In this document: positions 1 to 11,331 of the stretch, piece after piece
How the letters are laid out: each line of letters opens with the position of its first letter
Numbering within the stretch: the stretch's first letter is position 1
Notes under the pieces: generated by a model
Told to the model about the DNA's origin: nothing
Seen by the model: only the letters and a program-made list of their open reading frames with translations
The model's database searches: none
Assembly (NCBI GenBank): GCA_027704905.1
Contig: CM051002.1
Span: 5,787,074-5,851,073, forward strand
DNA length: 64,000 nt
Direction: 5' to 3'
From: Muraenolepis orangiensis
Lineage: Eukaryota > Chordata > Actinopteri > Gadiformes > Muraenolepididae
Position numbers and translations under genes: made by a program

Positions 1-332
1 GAATGAAGCATGTGTTAGCAAGCTAACTAGTTAGCCCCCCCCCCAATATGCACGGTTTCGTTCTCACATCAGACAAATAAAACAAAACCCCTCCGTCTAA
101 ACCAGTAGAACGGGTTCTATGTGAAGAAGTGACTTCCTTGTCGTTAGACTTAGTGTAATAAAGAGTAACTGTTATGTTTTGCTGTATGAATGCAGGCATG
201 CTCTCTCTCCCCCGCGGCCTAGCGCCCTCACGGGAAGCCTGTTAGCTAACGCGGCTAACACTGGTTAGCGTGCGGCTAACGGCTAAATTTGCGATCACAC
301 CAAAAAATAACAAAAACCACCCAAACGTTTAC

Positions 333-560
333 CTGATTGTCCGCGTTTTCGAGGTGATCGGTCGGGGGGGAGGGTGGGGATGTAAGGGTGGGTAGAAGGG
401 GAAGAGGTTCGGGAGGAGGAGGGTAGAAACCCGGGGGGGAAAGAGTGTAGAGAGGATTCGGGGGGAAGAGGGAAGACTGACGGTGAGATCGAGCTCCACT
501 CCTTTACACAAAGACAACACACAACTATGACCTGTGAACTTTACACTTTGCACCGCACCG
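333..560 (-). other. Putative 5' exon and promoter of the gene to the left (pcbp2 candidate)
   Basis: On the minus strand a C/T-rich stretch runs to a good splice donor (CAATCAG then GTAAACG) whose last exon base is at 333. Upstream of it (about 540-620) are several GC boxes (CCCCGCCC on the plus strand), as in a CpG-type promoter. No start codon with a recognisable protein is visible, so this would be an untranslated or mostly untranslated first exon. Human gene order SP1-AMHR2-PRR13-PCBP2, all on one strand, predicts pcbp2 here in this orientation, and PCBP2 has a pyrimidine-rich leader. The identification rests on synteny only. Confidence 0.35.
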
Positions 561-663
561 CCCCTTCTCTCTCCAGGCCCCGCCCCTTACCAACAGGCCC
601 CGCCCTACTCCTCCTGGCAGGCAGCCCTCGCTCTCTCTCTCTTCTGTGGGATTCGTAGCTTAC

Positions 664-668
664 GTTTT

Positions 669-705
<37 letters not shown>

Positions 706-707
706 TA

Positions 708-773
<66 letters not shown>

Positions 774-895
774 ATATTATTATATTATATTATTATCTTA
801 TATTATATTATTTTATATATATTATATTATATATTATATTATATATATATTATTATATATATATTATATTATTATATTATATATGAAGTTATTAT
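664..895. repeat. AT-rich compound microsatellite, (TA)n then (TTA)n
   Basis: A pure (TA)n run is followed by about 20 units of TTA and then irregular TA/TTA mixtures. It separates the GC-rich exon/promoter on the left from the repeat array. The tyrosine/isoleucine reading frame across it is an artefact of the repeat. Confidence 0.9.
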
Positions 896-1589
896 ACAGT
901 TATTGCTGTAAAAGGACAGAAACAATGTAGAAACATGTTATATATACCAATTAAATGTTCATAATTCATGGACATACTTTATTATTATTATTCTACAGAA
1001 TTGTCTAGAACTCGTTAAATGTTTTAATTTTAATAATTAATTCCCGTGATGTATTCATAGAACACTATATTCGTATTCATATTAAGGCTAAGTACGATAT
1101 ATTCTAGATACGATTATTAAAAAATAAATGTATGTCATTAATCAAATATTTGATAGTTTTACAATTGACACTTACAGTGTCTACACATTTTGTCTCAAAA
1201 ATATATTAAAATAATTTAATTGAATGATTTCTAACTTAACGTGTTACACGTGGACTCAAAATTCAAAATTCACAATTCCCAGCAGATGGAGACTTTCATA
1301 CATGCAAACATAAGAATTCCTGGGAAAGAGGATACATGCATATGTTGGCATAAAAAGGCACATTTTTGCTGTAGGAGCCAAATGCCTCATAATTATATAT
1401 GTGTTAATAATGATAATTTATATTTAGCTATATTTCTTAATTATTTTATTCGGTATTGATGTTTATGTATATATTCTTATTTTGGTTAGGTTCGTGTTGT
1501 GTGGGCCTAATTGGGAGCATGTTCCTTTAAGAACAGGAGAATACTTGTTTTGACGCACCGGTTTGGCCATTTTCGTTTGGCCATTACGT
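896..1589. other. Intergenic AT-rich stretch, no gene seen
   Basis: Low-complexity AT-rich DNA with no reading frame, splice-site series or element end that I recognise. Confidence 0.5.
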
Positions 1590-2439
1590 TTTGACGTTTC
1601 TTGGAATACAATAGGATTATATTTTGGAAGAAATTCGTTAGTTAGTTTGTTTTTGTTCTTGTTTTAGTTCAAATAAAAAGACGAATCGATTACATTTTTG
1701 GAAAAGACAGGAAACACGAGTCAACTCTCCATCATCTTAAACCCCTAAAATCGCTATAGAAAGAATATTTCCTGTGTTTCAACGTTTGGTGGGGCTGTAC
1801 GGGGAGAGGTTATGGAGGGTAGAAACCGTTTTCAAGCGATTGCTAATGCTATATATCTGAAAATATGCATGACAAACTGATGTTTGAACGGTCTATAGGG
1901 GGGTACCACAGGGATCTGTAATTGGACCCTTGCGGTCTACATTTTATAGTAATCATATTGTAATGAGTAATCATGATTTAAATGCCCCCTGCTGGTGGTA
2001 CGGTAATATATTGTTGTGCTGACTAATTAAAAAAATAATTTGGACATTTACAATCAACCTTTATTATGATTCAGGGTCTAAAATTGCTTCTCAAGTGCAG
2101 AATACCAAGTTGATTTATTTTTCCAGAGCCAAGCTGGAAACTCAGTGTCACATATCCTTCTCTGCCACACAGACAGGCCAATAACAATAGTTGATGATTA
2201 TTTATATCTGGGGTTTTGGTTAGATAATGTAAACATGTGATGCTGCAAATCAGGTCTCCATTGAAACATAGGTGCTTTGCTTCAGTGAGACTAACCTGTA
2301 TAAAAGTTGGAAATGAAAAGTGCATCGCTGCCACCTACTGTGTGGTAAGAGTTGTGAAGCTTGCATGGCCTACACATAGTCTGGGAAAATTCTAATAGGG
2401 CCTACTTCTACCAAGTAGGAAGATAAAATATATACTGAA

Positions 2440-2806
2440 CATGATTGTATTTTCCCAAGCAAAATTTCTCTTATCTAAATCTCCAATTTGTTAAGGCTTT
2501 AAATATATTTTTGTTATATTACCCTCCAACCCTCAATTCCCCTCCTGCTTCTCGTTCTATTTCAAAATCTACTTCCAATTCATATATCAGACAGGTCAAT
2601 AAAATATGATCCACCGTTTCCTTTCCAATACACCACATTCATCACAAGTCATTGCAATTTCAACGCTTCTCTAACAAATTTGTCAGCCTACCTACTGATA
2701 TCACCCATCAATGTACACAAAGTTGGATATAACAGCAATTGTCTGCTATTAGCAGGAGATGAATGCTTACCTGGTTTAGCAATGTGTTCTATTACAGCAG
2801 ACTTAC
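2440..2806 (-). mobile_element. Degenerate LINE ORF2 C-terminal fragment (unit A)
   Basis: Minus-strand reading with frameshifts and stops gives a Cys/His motif of the type CDECGV..ETVDHILLTC, found at the C-terminus of RNase-H-bearing LINE ORF2 proteins, next to 'AKPGKHSS'. The same block recurs in unit B (about 15.43-15.78 kb) and, more altered, in units C (about 21.0-21.17 kb) and D (about 26.75-26.93 kb). Not functional. Confidence 0.5.
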
Positions 2807-2899
2807 ATTCAATGGGCATTGATCCAGTTATCCATATCTTATTAAATAACTCTAAAAGCCAAATTCCGCAATATTGTATGCAAATATATACTGTATATA

Positions 2900-3345
2900 T
2901 AATGAACCACCTCAACTGGCTCCTTTCTACGCAAAGGAGCAGCGGCTCTACTCCGAGTCTCTCACGAGTGACTGAGCTTCTCACCCTATCCCTCAGGGAG
3001 ATACCAGCCAGCCTCCCGAGGAAACTCATTTTGGCCGCTTGTATTCGCTATCTCGTCCTTTCGGTCATGTTCGTGGCCATAGGTGAGGGTAGGAACGAAG
3101 ACTGATCGGTAGATCGAGAGCTTTGCCTTCTGGCTCAGCACTCTTTTGGTTACAACGGTGCGGTAAAGTGCACCCAATACCCTGCACCTATTCTCCGGTC
3201 GACCTCACTCTCCATCCTCCCCTCCCCCTCAACAAGACCCCGAGATACTTGAACACCTTCACTTGGGATAAGGACTCCCTCCCTACTTGGAGTAGACAAT
3301 CCACCGGACAATCCAATACTTTCAGTCTTTTTATAATCATACACC
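2900..3345 (-). mobile_element. Rex3/RTE-like LINE fragment (unit A)
   Basis: Minus-strand frames show pieces typical of the C-terminal half of fish RTE-clade LINE ORF2: 'EGRMESEVDRRIGA', 'QKAKLSIYRSVFVPTLTYGHE', 'SLRDRVRSSV' and 'VERSQLRWF', spread over several frames. It is broken by frameshifts and stops and truncated at both ends. A related fragment lies in unit B at about 16.56-16.85 kb. Confidence 0.7.
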
Positions 3346-3589
3346 TCCTGATGTGCCCCTATCCATTCATTATCATATGATCAAACCGTTAGCTGATTAC
3401 TTCAGCCACTCTGCATTAGACATGGCCATTACCTCCCCTATCACACAATACATGCCCAGGAGTGTATCTTCCCTTTCCATACATTGTCTCTCCCTACCCT
3501 TGTCTTTACATCCCTTAATTGGGTCTCTCTCTCCTGATACCAACCCGTCCACTGCCCTTTTCCTCTGATACTCAAAGGACTTTCCTTCA

Positions 3590-3720
3590 TTAACAATATG
3601 CCAATGTGCTGTGTCTTGTTCCCGGAAGAAGAAGAATGCATTCGGCCTTGCATTCTTCTGTCCACAATGCTTTGTATTTGTACATTTGGTTCCCAAATAG
3701 CCATACAAAAAATACAAAAT
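3590..3720 (-). mobile_element. LINE-derived fragment shared by units A, C and D
   Basis: Block containing a minus-strand frame 'NAFFFFREQDTAHWHIVNEG'. It recurs at about 21.37-21.56 kb and 27.12-27.30 kb. A related inverted block at about 20.4-20.6 and 26.2-26.4 kb reads 'KAVPLWTEECKA' on the plus strand, like the linker between endonuclease and reverse transcriptase in fish LINEs. The family is not certain. Confidence 0.35.
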
Positions 3721-3814
3721 GCTACCCTCTTCCCGTGTTCATATCCAACGTGTCACCTATCCTGGTTCATCTTATACTGTCCACTCCATTTACATCTGGC
3801 TGATAGCTCATGTG

Positions 3815-4830
3815 TCAAGTCAAGTCAAGTTTATTGTCACTTCACAGTTTACACAAGTATAAAGCAGTGAGTGAAAATCTTATGTGCAATACCCGACAAC
3901 AGACAGCATTTATAAAAATAAGATAAAATAAAGAATACAATAAAATAAGTAAAAAAAGTACAAAACAATATATCAGCACAGAAAAACAGCAATATGTATA
4001 TATAAATCAATGTAATCAAATATACATTGTTATATGCTATACGCCCTTGTTCAGCAGCCTGATGGCCTGACTGTGGAAGCTATCTCTCGAATTTCTTCAG
4101 ACGACTGAGGAAATACAGGCGTTGTTGGGCCCTTTTCACCATGTGTGTGGTGTGCGTGGACCATGTGAGGTCCTCGGAGATGTGCACACCGAGGAACTTA
4201 AAGCTGCTGACCCTCTCTACTGCAACACCGTCGATAGAGATAGAGCCGTTCTCTCCTCTCTGCTTCCTGTAGTCCACGATCAGCTCCTTGGTCTTCTTGA
4301 CATTGAGGGCGAGGCTGTTCTCCTGGCACCACTGCTCCAGCGATCCAACCTCCTCCCTGTAGGCTGTCTCGTCATCGTCGGCGATCAGGCCCATCACTGT
4401 CGTGTCGTCAGCAAACTTGACGATGACGTTGGAGCTGTGCATAGCCATGCAGTCGTGGGTGTAGAGAGAGTAGAGGAGAGGGCTCAGCACGAGACCTCTA
4501 AGCTTGGTGTCGAGCTTGGCAGGAACTATCGTCTTGAACGCTGAGCTGTTTGTGGAACAGTTCTTTCCCTCCAGGTGGGAAAGGGCAGTGTGGAGGGCCA
4601 TGGCAATAGGTGACACCAGGGTCAGATAAAGGGAGGATGCTCTACCTCTTGCAACATCTACTATTGCGGTTGTTCCATCATTTGCACATAGTCCGACTAA
4701 TTTCCTCAAATCTATTAACTCTACTCTAACTACCTTTCCATTGCCGTGTTGAATATGTCCACCCCATGAACTATTAATGCATTGTCCCACACCATGTTCC
4801 ATGGTTGACCTCATCCCATCTAGCAATTTA
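3815..4830 (-). mobile_element. L2/Rex1-like LINE, 3' part with reverse transcriptase, internally deleted
   Basis: Read on the minus strand it encodes reverse-transcriptase pieces: 'LSPLLYSLYTHD', the catalytic 'KFADDTTVMGL' (the F-A-D-D motif), 'NVKKTKELIVDYRK' and 'FKFLGVHISEDLTWSTH', ending with 'SQAIRLLNKGV'. 'ALSHLEGKNC' runs directly into 'SAFKTIVPAKL' and then 'LRGLVLSPLL', so conserved RT blocks in between are deleted and the copy is dead. The 3' end carries a (TCAAG)n-type tail near 3818-3832 (seen as CAAGTCAAGTCAAG). A tail of the same family sits in an amhr2 intron (about 32700-32770). Confidence 0.8.
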
Positions 4831-5508
4831 TTATCGCTCTGCCAGTGTCATTGGCCTGTGGGCTCTACACAGCGATAACACAACTATGACCTCTGAACTT
4901 TCCACTTTGCACTAAGCCACACCCTCTTTCAAGGCAGCATATTTTGCCACTCAACACCCTTTACATCAAGCAATTCATATCATGATAGTAGGCTACTATT
5001 GCTGAGGATGCAATGTAGAATAAGAATAAATTCAATTTAATGTATTTATTTTACTATAATGAAAAATGTATTCTGTTACTGTACTTTTATTTAAAAAAAG
5101 TTTCCTATGTCTTTATTAATTTAAGTTGTTAAATAAAGTTGTAATTTTATGCATATGATTTATTCACAGTGGAGAAAAACCCTCACAGCTAGTTTGGTAA
5201 GGAAAAACACAGGCACATATCGTATACTGAGTATTGTTTATTATGAACTAAATGTCACTAATGAAAGAAAACTTTAGGACCACCAGACATCATTTGACAG
5301 ATGTATGGTGTCTCACAGGAATACACAGGTACCAACAACAAAAATGATTGAAGATTGAAAAGATTGAGCATGTTTAATTTTTTTTTAAAATATACTATGA
5401 AGTATGTATTAGTTGATTAAAATATACCTTAAACAATATTAACTGCAAATATCTGGTTATGGCTAAAGGTTTGGTTGGTATTGTTGGGTCTTTTCAATCA
5501 GACAGCCC

Positions 5509-6220
5509 TCAGTCACTGCTGCTTGACAACTGTGTAGAGAGGAATACAATTGAATTACATCATATGTTTTATACACAAAGACAATCACACAAAGGTTGTT
5601 TTAAGTCGTTAAAAGGTGAAACTCTGCAAAAGTTACAGCCAAATGTGTAAAAGACTACATCCTGACGACAGCAAGGGAAGTATTTTTAGATAACAAGTTA
5701 GAACATGGGCTTGGCTTCAATGAGAGAAAATAATGATAACCGGTGTGAATACACTCCCACTACCTCAGGATGTTGACTGACGGAAGGAAGGCCATTAACA
5801 ATTGAAAGGCATTAACATGGCAGTTGAAACTCACCTTCCCGTCATGTTGGTACTTGTGGCCCTTATTTGGTGGGATAGACACACCTGGTGTAGCCCGTTT
5901 CACCCTCGTCCTCCTCGAGATCAACACGTGAGACTTGAGGGACTGGAGAAACCCATTTAATTTCGGGATGGGTCGAATACTGACAACATGGGCGTTCTGG
6001 GTTTACAGCCTGGGACAAAGCCCCAAGTGGGGGTCCATTAGGGTCTGTAGGGTCGTACCCGGGCGGGAGGGCTGATTTAGGTACTCCTACAGTAGGAGAA
6101 CAAATACTTTAAACATATATTACAAATGTAATGTGCACACATGCACACACACACACACACAAAGCTCACAACTAACTTGTATGTTACATAATTGTTCAAA
6201 TGTTTCATAACGTGGCTCAT
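5509..6220 (-). pseudogene. prr13: prr13-like copy A, truncated, donor of first exon damaged
   Basis: Exons align to the intact prr13 copies at 23 and 29 kb. First coding exon 6211-6220 (ATG AGC CAC G), main exon 5835-6086, serine exon 5509-5529 (ending SSSD then stop). The main exon is about 320 bp shorter than in the intact genes; an internal loss shifts the frame so that translation would end at a TAA at 5863-5865, before the lysine/histidine-rich tail. Up to there the frame is open and proline-rich. The first-exon donor reads CACGTTATG where copy B has CACG then GTATG: a 5-bp loss removes the normal GT at the right phase. Probably a pseudogene. The untranslated upstream exon and GC-rich promoter-like region (about 6700-6810) are still recognisable. 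Confidence 0.65.
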
Positions 6221-7151
6221 CGTGTTATTCCTAACAGAAGAAAGATAACAGATGATGCAGTTGGAAGTAGACTGTGAAAAGTACATTATATACTTATTTA
6301 CTATGCTATACTATACTTTTTTACTTAATTAAAAACGTCATATTGGTCATTTGTTGTAGGCCTACTTGTATTGGTTAATTTGTTCGCAGAGAGCTGAACT
6401 TGTGTTAATAGACCTACTAGAAACTCCTACTGCGGGAGGGAATGGAGAGTAAGCATTCCGATGTACTTTTGTAAATGGCAATTCAAACATCTTGAATCTA
6501 CTATAATGCTGCTACTAGTAGCATACTTATCGACTCTTAGCACCCTCACCTGTTGTTACTTACTTACTTATGGGACGTTGTTTGCTGCTTTAGAATTACT
6601 GCAAAAAACACAAAACACACAAGTGCACGGTATAACTAGGCTATATCGTTATGTCACGTCATTAAACGAAATATGATGGGCATTTTCGTAGGTTCAACTT
6701 GACCCTTACCTTTCCTGCTGATCTTCGATCAAAAAGTGCCGTTATGGCTGAAGTGTCTTCCTAGTTGTACAGCCTGGAAGTAAACAACGCCCCGCCCGCC
6801 ATTAAACAATACGCCCTACATTACATTGTTATCAATGGATGTTTTTATCAAGATGACTATTACGTGTCTTCAGTATTACACAACATATACAATAAGGACC
6901 CCCCTCCAAATCGTAGGGGTTTAAGATGATGGGGAGAATTTCGGTTGACTCGTGTTTCGTGTGTCTTGTGTCCTGAAATCGGTTCGTCTTTTTTTAACCT
7001 TTATTTGAACAAACAAACAAACAAACAAACAAATTTCTTCCAATATATAATCCTATATTATTCCAAAAAACGTTCAACCGTAAAACTTCACATTTCTCCA
7101 CGTAAATCCACTTGTCTGCCCCCCCCCTTAATTTGTACTATGTGTATATAT

Positions 7152-8205
7152 CAGTGGTGAAGCGTCAGGGCCTTCAAGGTATTCAGAGAAGACCCTGGAA
7201 CTCTCAGATGGAACAAAAAAAATCGAATTAATTGTATTAATAAAATGTAATACAATTTAATCTAATTTTAATAAAATGAATAAATGAGAATCGTATCTGT
7301 GTTATCTGTTATATTACAGTGTTACGTTGATTTGTTTGTCTTTCTCGGTCCATGCACTACGCATTTGAGTGGTTTTGTGTTGCAACCAATCAGATATTTG
7401 TCTAGGTTGCTGGGAAGAATATACTTCAACCAAAGTATTCCCGATGACTTTGGCCCTTAGACTGAATGAGAGCGTACGTTTGGATTGACAATTTGATCAA
7501 CCAATCATATAGTGATTTGTAGCCAATGGGCGTATTCTTTCAGATTTTCCCACAGCTCAATAGGGAGCTAGAAGGTCTACTGGCTGGAGCGAGAGTGGAT
7601 CTAGCGTAGTGCTACGTTGTTTCTACGTAGGATTTTACGTCAAAATGGCGAAGGCGAAGATGATGGGCTGTTACTTCACTACATGGACACTGCTTTACCA
7701 ACAATGGTACACTTTGAAATTGGCTGCGACAATCTTAAAATAAGTCTAATCTTTATAAGCCATAAAGTGACTGCAGTCTACAGCAGGGGTTCCCAAAGTG
7801 GGGGTCGCGGGACCCCGAGGGGGGGGTCGCGAGATGATTTCAGAATCCTCTTGATGTGACCCATGAGGTTTATTTATTTTAAATTGTATTATTATTATTC
7901 CCACGACAGTATCATCATTGAAAAAAAGCCACACACAATGTTAACCAAACAAATTAACCCCCCCCTGGACTTCACGATGTCCGCGATCGCGACATACCCC
8001 CCCACTTGGACTTCACGATGTCCGCGATCGCGACATACCCCCCCCCCCCTCACCCCCACTTGGACTTCACGATGTCCGCGATCGCGATTACCCCCCCCCC
8101 ACCCGTCGGACGGTGATAGTCTGTTATTTTGGCGGTCGCGGGCTGAAAAGTTTGGGAACCCCTGGTCTACAGAAGGTCCAGTTGGGATAGACACGCTTCG
8201 CCACT

Positions 8206-8206
<1 letters not shown>
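7152..8206. mobile_element. hAT element, non-autonomous, with exact 8-bp target duplication
   Basis: The left end starts CAGTGGTGAAGCGT and the right end finishes ACACGCTTCGCCACTG, giving inverted termini of the form CAGTGGYGAAGCGT. The flanks are identical 8-mers, GTATATAT at 7144-7151 and 8207-8214, placing the insertion in a (TA)n tract. The left about 500 bp match the element at 9181. It contains a second hAT insertion (7784-8164) and keeps no full transposase. Confidence 0.9.
7784..8164. mobile_element. Nested hAT MITE (CAGGGGTTCCCAAA termini)
   Basis: Terminal inverted repeats CAGGGGTTCCCAAA / TTTGGGAACCCCTG are flanked on both sides by the 8-bp duplication GTCTACAG (7776-7783 and 8165-8172). 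The interior has C-rich repeats of a 'GATGTCCGCGATCGCGA' motif. It sits inside the larger hAT element, so it is younger. Degraded relatives lie at about 22.04-22.12 kb and 27.78-27.87 kb. Confidence 0.92.
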
Positions 8207-8256
<50 letters not shown>

Positions 8257-8258
8257 CA
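8207..8258. repeat. (TA)n microsatellite
   Basis: Uninterrupted TA run directly beside the hAT right end; its GTATATAT start serves as the right target duplication. Confidence 0.95.
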
Positions 8259-8278
8259 TACGTATATAACACAAACAA

Positions 8279-8530
8279 GACATAGTCCTATGACTATGAA
8301 CTGTAACAAGATGAACAGTTACAAGACATAGTCCTATGACTATGAACTGTAACAAGATGAACAGTAACAATACATAGTCCAATGACTATGAACTGTAACA
8401 AGATGAACAGTAACAAGACATAGTCCTATGACTATGAACAGTAACAAGATATAGTCCTATGACTATGAACTGTAACAAGATGAACAGTAACAAGACAGTC
8501 CTAGTGACAACACATATTTCTATGACTATG
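8279..8530. repeat. Minisatellite, 'CATAGTCCTATGACTATGAA' family
   Basis: Irregular tandem copies of a roughly 40-bp unit built from two modules, 'ACATAGTCCTATGACTATGAA' shortened variants and 'CAGTAACAAGATGAA'. The same family recurs in units C and D at 19.26-19.52, 19.80-20.07, 25.06-25.33 and 25.62-25.88 kb. Confidence 0.85.
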
Positions 8531-9180
8531 AACAGTAAAAATATGTGGCATAGTCCTTATAAACCCAGATATTTAAAATTACCAGTCTAAGGCTGACTTT
8601 CATTGGAAATATATGTATTCTAAAACGTTTCAACCATAATACTTCAGACCTGTTTCATAGTAATGAACAGAAACACATTTAAATTACAATCATGTTAATA
8701 CCACATATATACTTTTAAACAGAGGGTCATTGTATTCTAATTGCATTTTGACTTATCTTGACAGCATTTATAATTTCCAAATGTATCCTAAAAGCTTTCA
8801 GAACAGTAAACATATGGTATAGTCCTAATTAACCCAGACATTTAGAGAGAGAGAGACCTGAGAGAGAAATGTCTAAGGCTGACTAGTCTAAGGCTGACTT
8901 TCATAATTGCTTCAACTTTTAAATAATAAACGTATTGCTCCTTATTCAAATCATTGGCAGAAAGCTCTAAACAATTCATAACAGCGTTACAGAACACATC
9001 ATAGTAATTAAGCCCATGACTGTGTTTTTTGGCGGATATATTCCTTGCTCATTAAACTAATTAAACGTAATTGTCATCGATTTTTCTCAATTTAGTTTGT
9101 TTGGGCTTAGTGCGACTTGACGATGTGGACTGACCGGACTGACTGAAATATTGATCCGCATTTAGCGGGATACAAGATAC

Positions 9181-9986
9181 CAGAGGTGAAGCGTCAGGGC
9201 CTTCAAGGTATTCAGAGAAGACCCTGGAACTCTCAGATGAAACAAAAAAAATAGAATAAATAGTATTAATAAAATGTAATACAATTTAATACAATTTAAA
9301 TAAAATGAATTAATGAGAATCATATCTGTGTTGTTATCTGTTTTATTACAGTGTTACGTTGATTTGTTTGTCTTTCTCGGTCCATGCACGACGCATTTGA
9401 GTGGTTTTGTGTTGGAAAAACAATGCAACCAATCAGATATTTTTCTAGGTAGCTGGGAAGAATATCCTTCAACCAAAGTATTCCCGATTGCTTTGGCCCT
9501 TAGACTGAATGAGAGCGTACGTTTGGATTGACAATTTGATCAACCAATCTTATAGTGATTTGTAGCCAATGGGCGTATTCTTTCAGCTTTCCCCACAGTT
9601 CCATAGTGCGCTAGAAGGTTCACTGGCTCGGATCTAGCATAGGGCTACGTTGGGTTTTTTCTACGTAGGTTTTTTACGTCGAAATGGCAACAGGTGAAGA
9701 TGATGTTGTTGCGGAATTGTTGTTAGTACCCTTTTCAAGACGACCATTTAGTGTAAAGATGGACATTATAAAAAAGTTTTAACGATCCCCGTCACCACTG
9801 CATCTGCGGAAAGGACATTTAAATATTATAAAAACATGGAGGAACAGAACAGGACAATCCCGACTCACTGCATTAGCTTCCATAGCTATTGAAAGGCAAC
9901 TTCTTTTGAATCTGAAAAGCAGTGATCAGCTTTATGACTGGTTATCGATCCATCCAGAAGGACAGGAGAATGGATTTGGTCTTTAA
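9181..9986 (+). mobile_element. hAT element with deleted transposase gene
   Basis: The left end (CAGAGGTGAAGCG) and the next about 500 bp match the element at 7152. At 9684 an ATG opens a frame starting MATGEDDVVAEL and running to FSRRPFSVKMDIIKK, as in TTF-finger hAT transposases. It then jumps to the C-terminal dimerisation region: 'IPVTTASAERTFK' at 9785, a one-base frame change, then 'RLTALASIAIERQLL' to TAA at 9984-9986. So only the two ends of the transposase survive. I could not find the right terminus. Confidence 0.75.
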
Positions 9987-10299
9987 GTGAACATCATTGG
10001 TGAGTGAGACTCATTTGTCTTTGCTGGTTTTGTCTCAGTGTTGCGTCTCGTTGAGCTGGTTGTTGCATTTTGTTTCCACACACTTGTTGACTGATTAGTT
10101 AATGGCTGTCTTGGGTTTGTTAAGCATTGTTGTGCATTTAAATTTAGTTTTGACTTGATCTTTCTTTGCATCGCTTAACGTGAAAAGTCTGCGATCAATA
10201 ATAACCTAATTTCTCTGGCATATGTCTTGTCATTAGCACTCACCTGTCAAAATATCTCAACTTAAATCCTTCCATTATGAACGTTATGTGACATTGAGT

Positions 10300-10440
10300 G
10301 TTTTGTAACACTCAAGTCCATAGGAACGCTTACTCCCCATTCCCTCCCGCAGTATACATCTTAAAAACAAAACCATAAAAATGTAAATGATATATACAAT
10401 AAAATAAACAACAAAGTGACTTAAATGATATGTACATGGT
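10300..10440. repeat. Dispersed repeat shared with the right end of the window
   Basis: The block 'CTTACTCCCCATTCCCTCC' followed by an AT-rich 'ACCATAAAAATATAAAT..ATATACAATAAAA' stretch matches 63758-63860 in the same orientation. The element class is not clear. Confidence 0.5.
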
Positions 10441-11331
10441 TTTTTTGTTTTTTTTTACAAAAATGTTTCAAAAACATTTAAAGTGGCTAATTTAGCAGAG
10501 CTACGCAGCAGCAGAAACGGTTCGTTTGATAAAGTGAATGAGTCACAATTGACGTGATTTGTCACAATCATATCAGAGTTTCTATTGGCCCAGAGCTAAC
10601 ATGGGTGGGAGTAATGAACACATTAAGCTTGTTTGATTGGCGCAAATTGGCGCAAATGGTATGCTAGGTCACATACTGTGCGTAGTCCGTAAACAAAACA
10701 CGCACACTCATTTTCGATTGTGCTAATGGGCTACATGCACAAGCACTTCCGCGTTCTACTTAATGCAATGGGCTATATGCACTAAGCTGTGTGAAGGACT
10801 TCCGGCTTCAAATTAAACTAGTAAATCGCTTCCAGTATATTTGTTTACTTCCAACTAGCAACGCTACAGCTCCTGAGGTAACCATCCCGACCTGAGAAGA
10901 ACCAGACACGGACATCCGATTCTATACCAGGTAACGTTAGACCCAAGTTGTGCTATTCAGCTAACTGTTGGACATCGACCAAAGTAAACATCAGTTACAC
11001 TATAAAGAATCCTATCGTAAGTCTTAATACAAAAGAGTTACTGTGCCTACTGCACATTGGTCAGATCATTTGATCAAGTTAATAAGGATAAGTTGGAAAC
11101 GTGTTTGGGTGATCAACCATATTTACATAAGTTAAACTGCTAATATACAACATCTAAGGCATAATAGTTATCAAGGAAGGTTATTCAAGTTTGTTTGAGT
11201 AAGGAGAGAATGTAAGGGTAGAGGGTAGGCATCGTCTAGGAGCATGGTTCAGTAACAATAACGGTTCTACTCATAATAACCTACTTTTCCATGAAGCAGA
11301 GGGTATATTTCTAATTGTTTTCTCTTTCTTC

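Larger units (their letters stand above)
1590..7130. repeat. Segmental repeat unit A, bounded by inverted copies of one sequence, carrying a prr13-like remnant
   Basis: The left edge (about 1590-1755) and right edge (about 6915-7075) are imperfect inverted copies of each other: the left reads ACGTTT..GGAATA..GATTATAT toward 'ACACGAGTCAA', and the right is its reverse complement. Interior sequence from about 1740 to 6900 is largely repeated in unit B (about 14.69-18.9 kb). Inside, left to right, are a remnant of a reverse-transcriptase motif (GVPQGSVIGPL, about 1900-1932), LINE fragments, a sequence shared with the leftmost promoter (4870-4920), prr13-like exons and a prr13-type promoter (about 6700-6810). 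Confidence 0.7.

Noticed and set aside
3815..4830. Reverse-transcriptase frame considered as an intact autonomous LINE
   Set aside because: Conserved RT blocks upstream of LSPLLYS are deleted, no endonuclease is present and the 5' end is missing.
7895..8278. Long frames across the nested hAT MITE
   Set aside because: They run through inverted termini, C runs and a (TA)n tract; no transposase motif.
8279..8530. Regularly spaced repeats considered as a CRISPR-like array
   Set aside because: Eukaryotic context, irregular unit length, and the 'spacers' are themselves repeats; it is a minisatellite.
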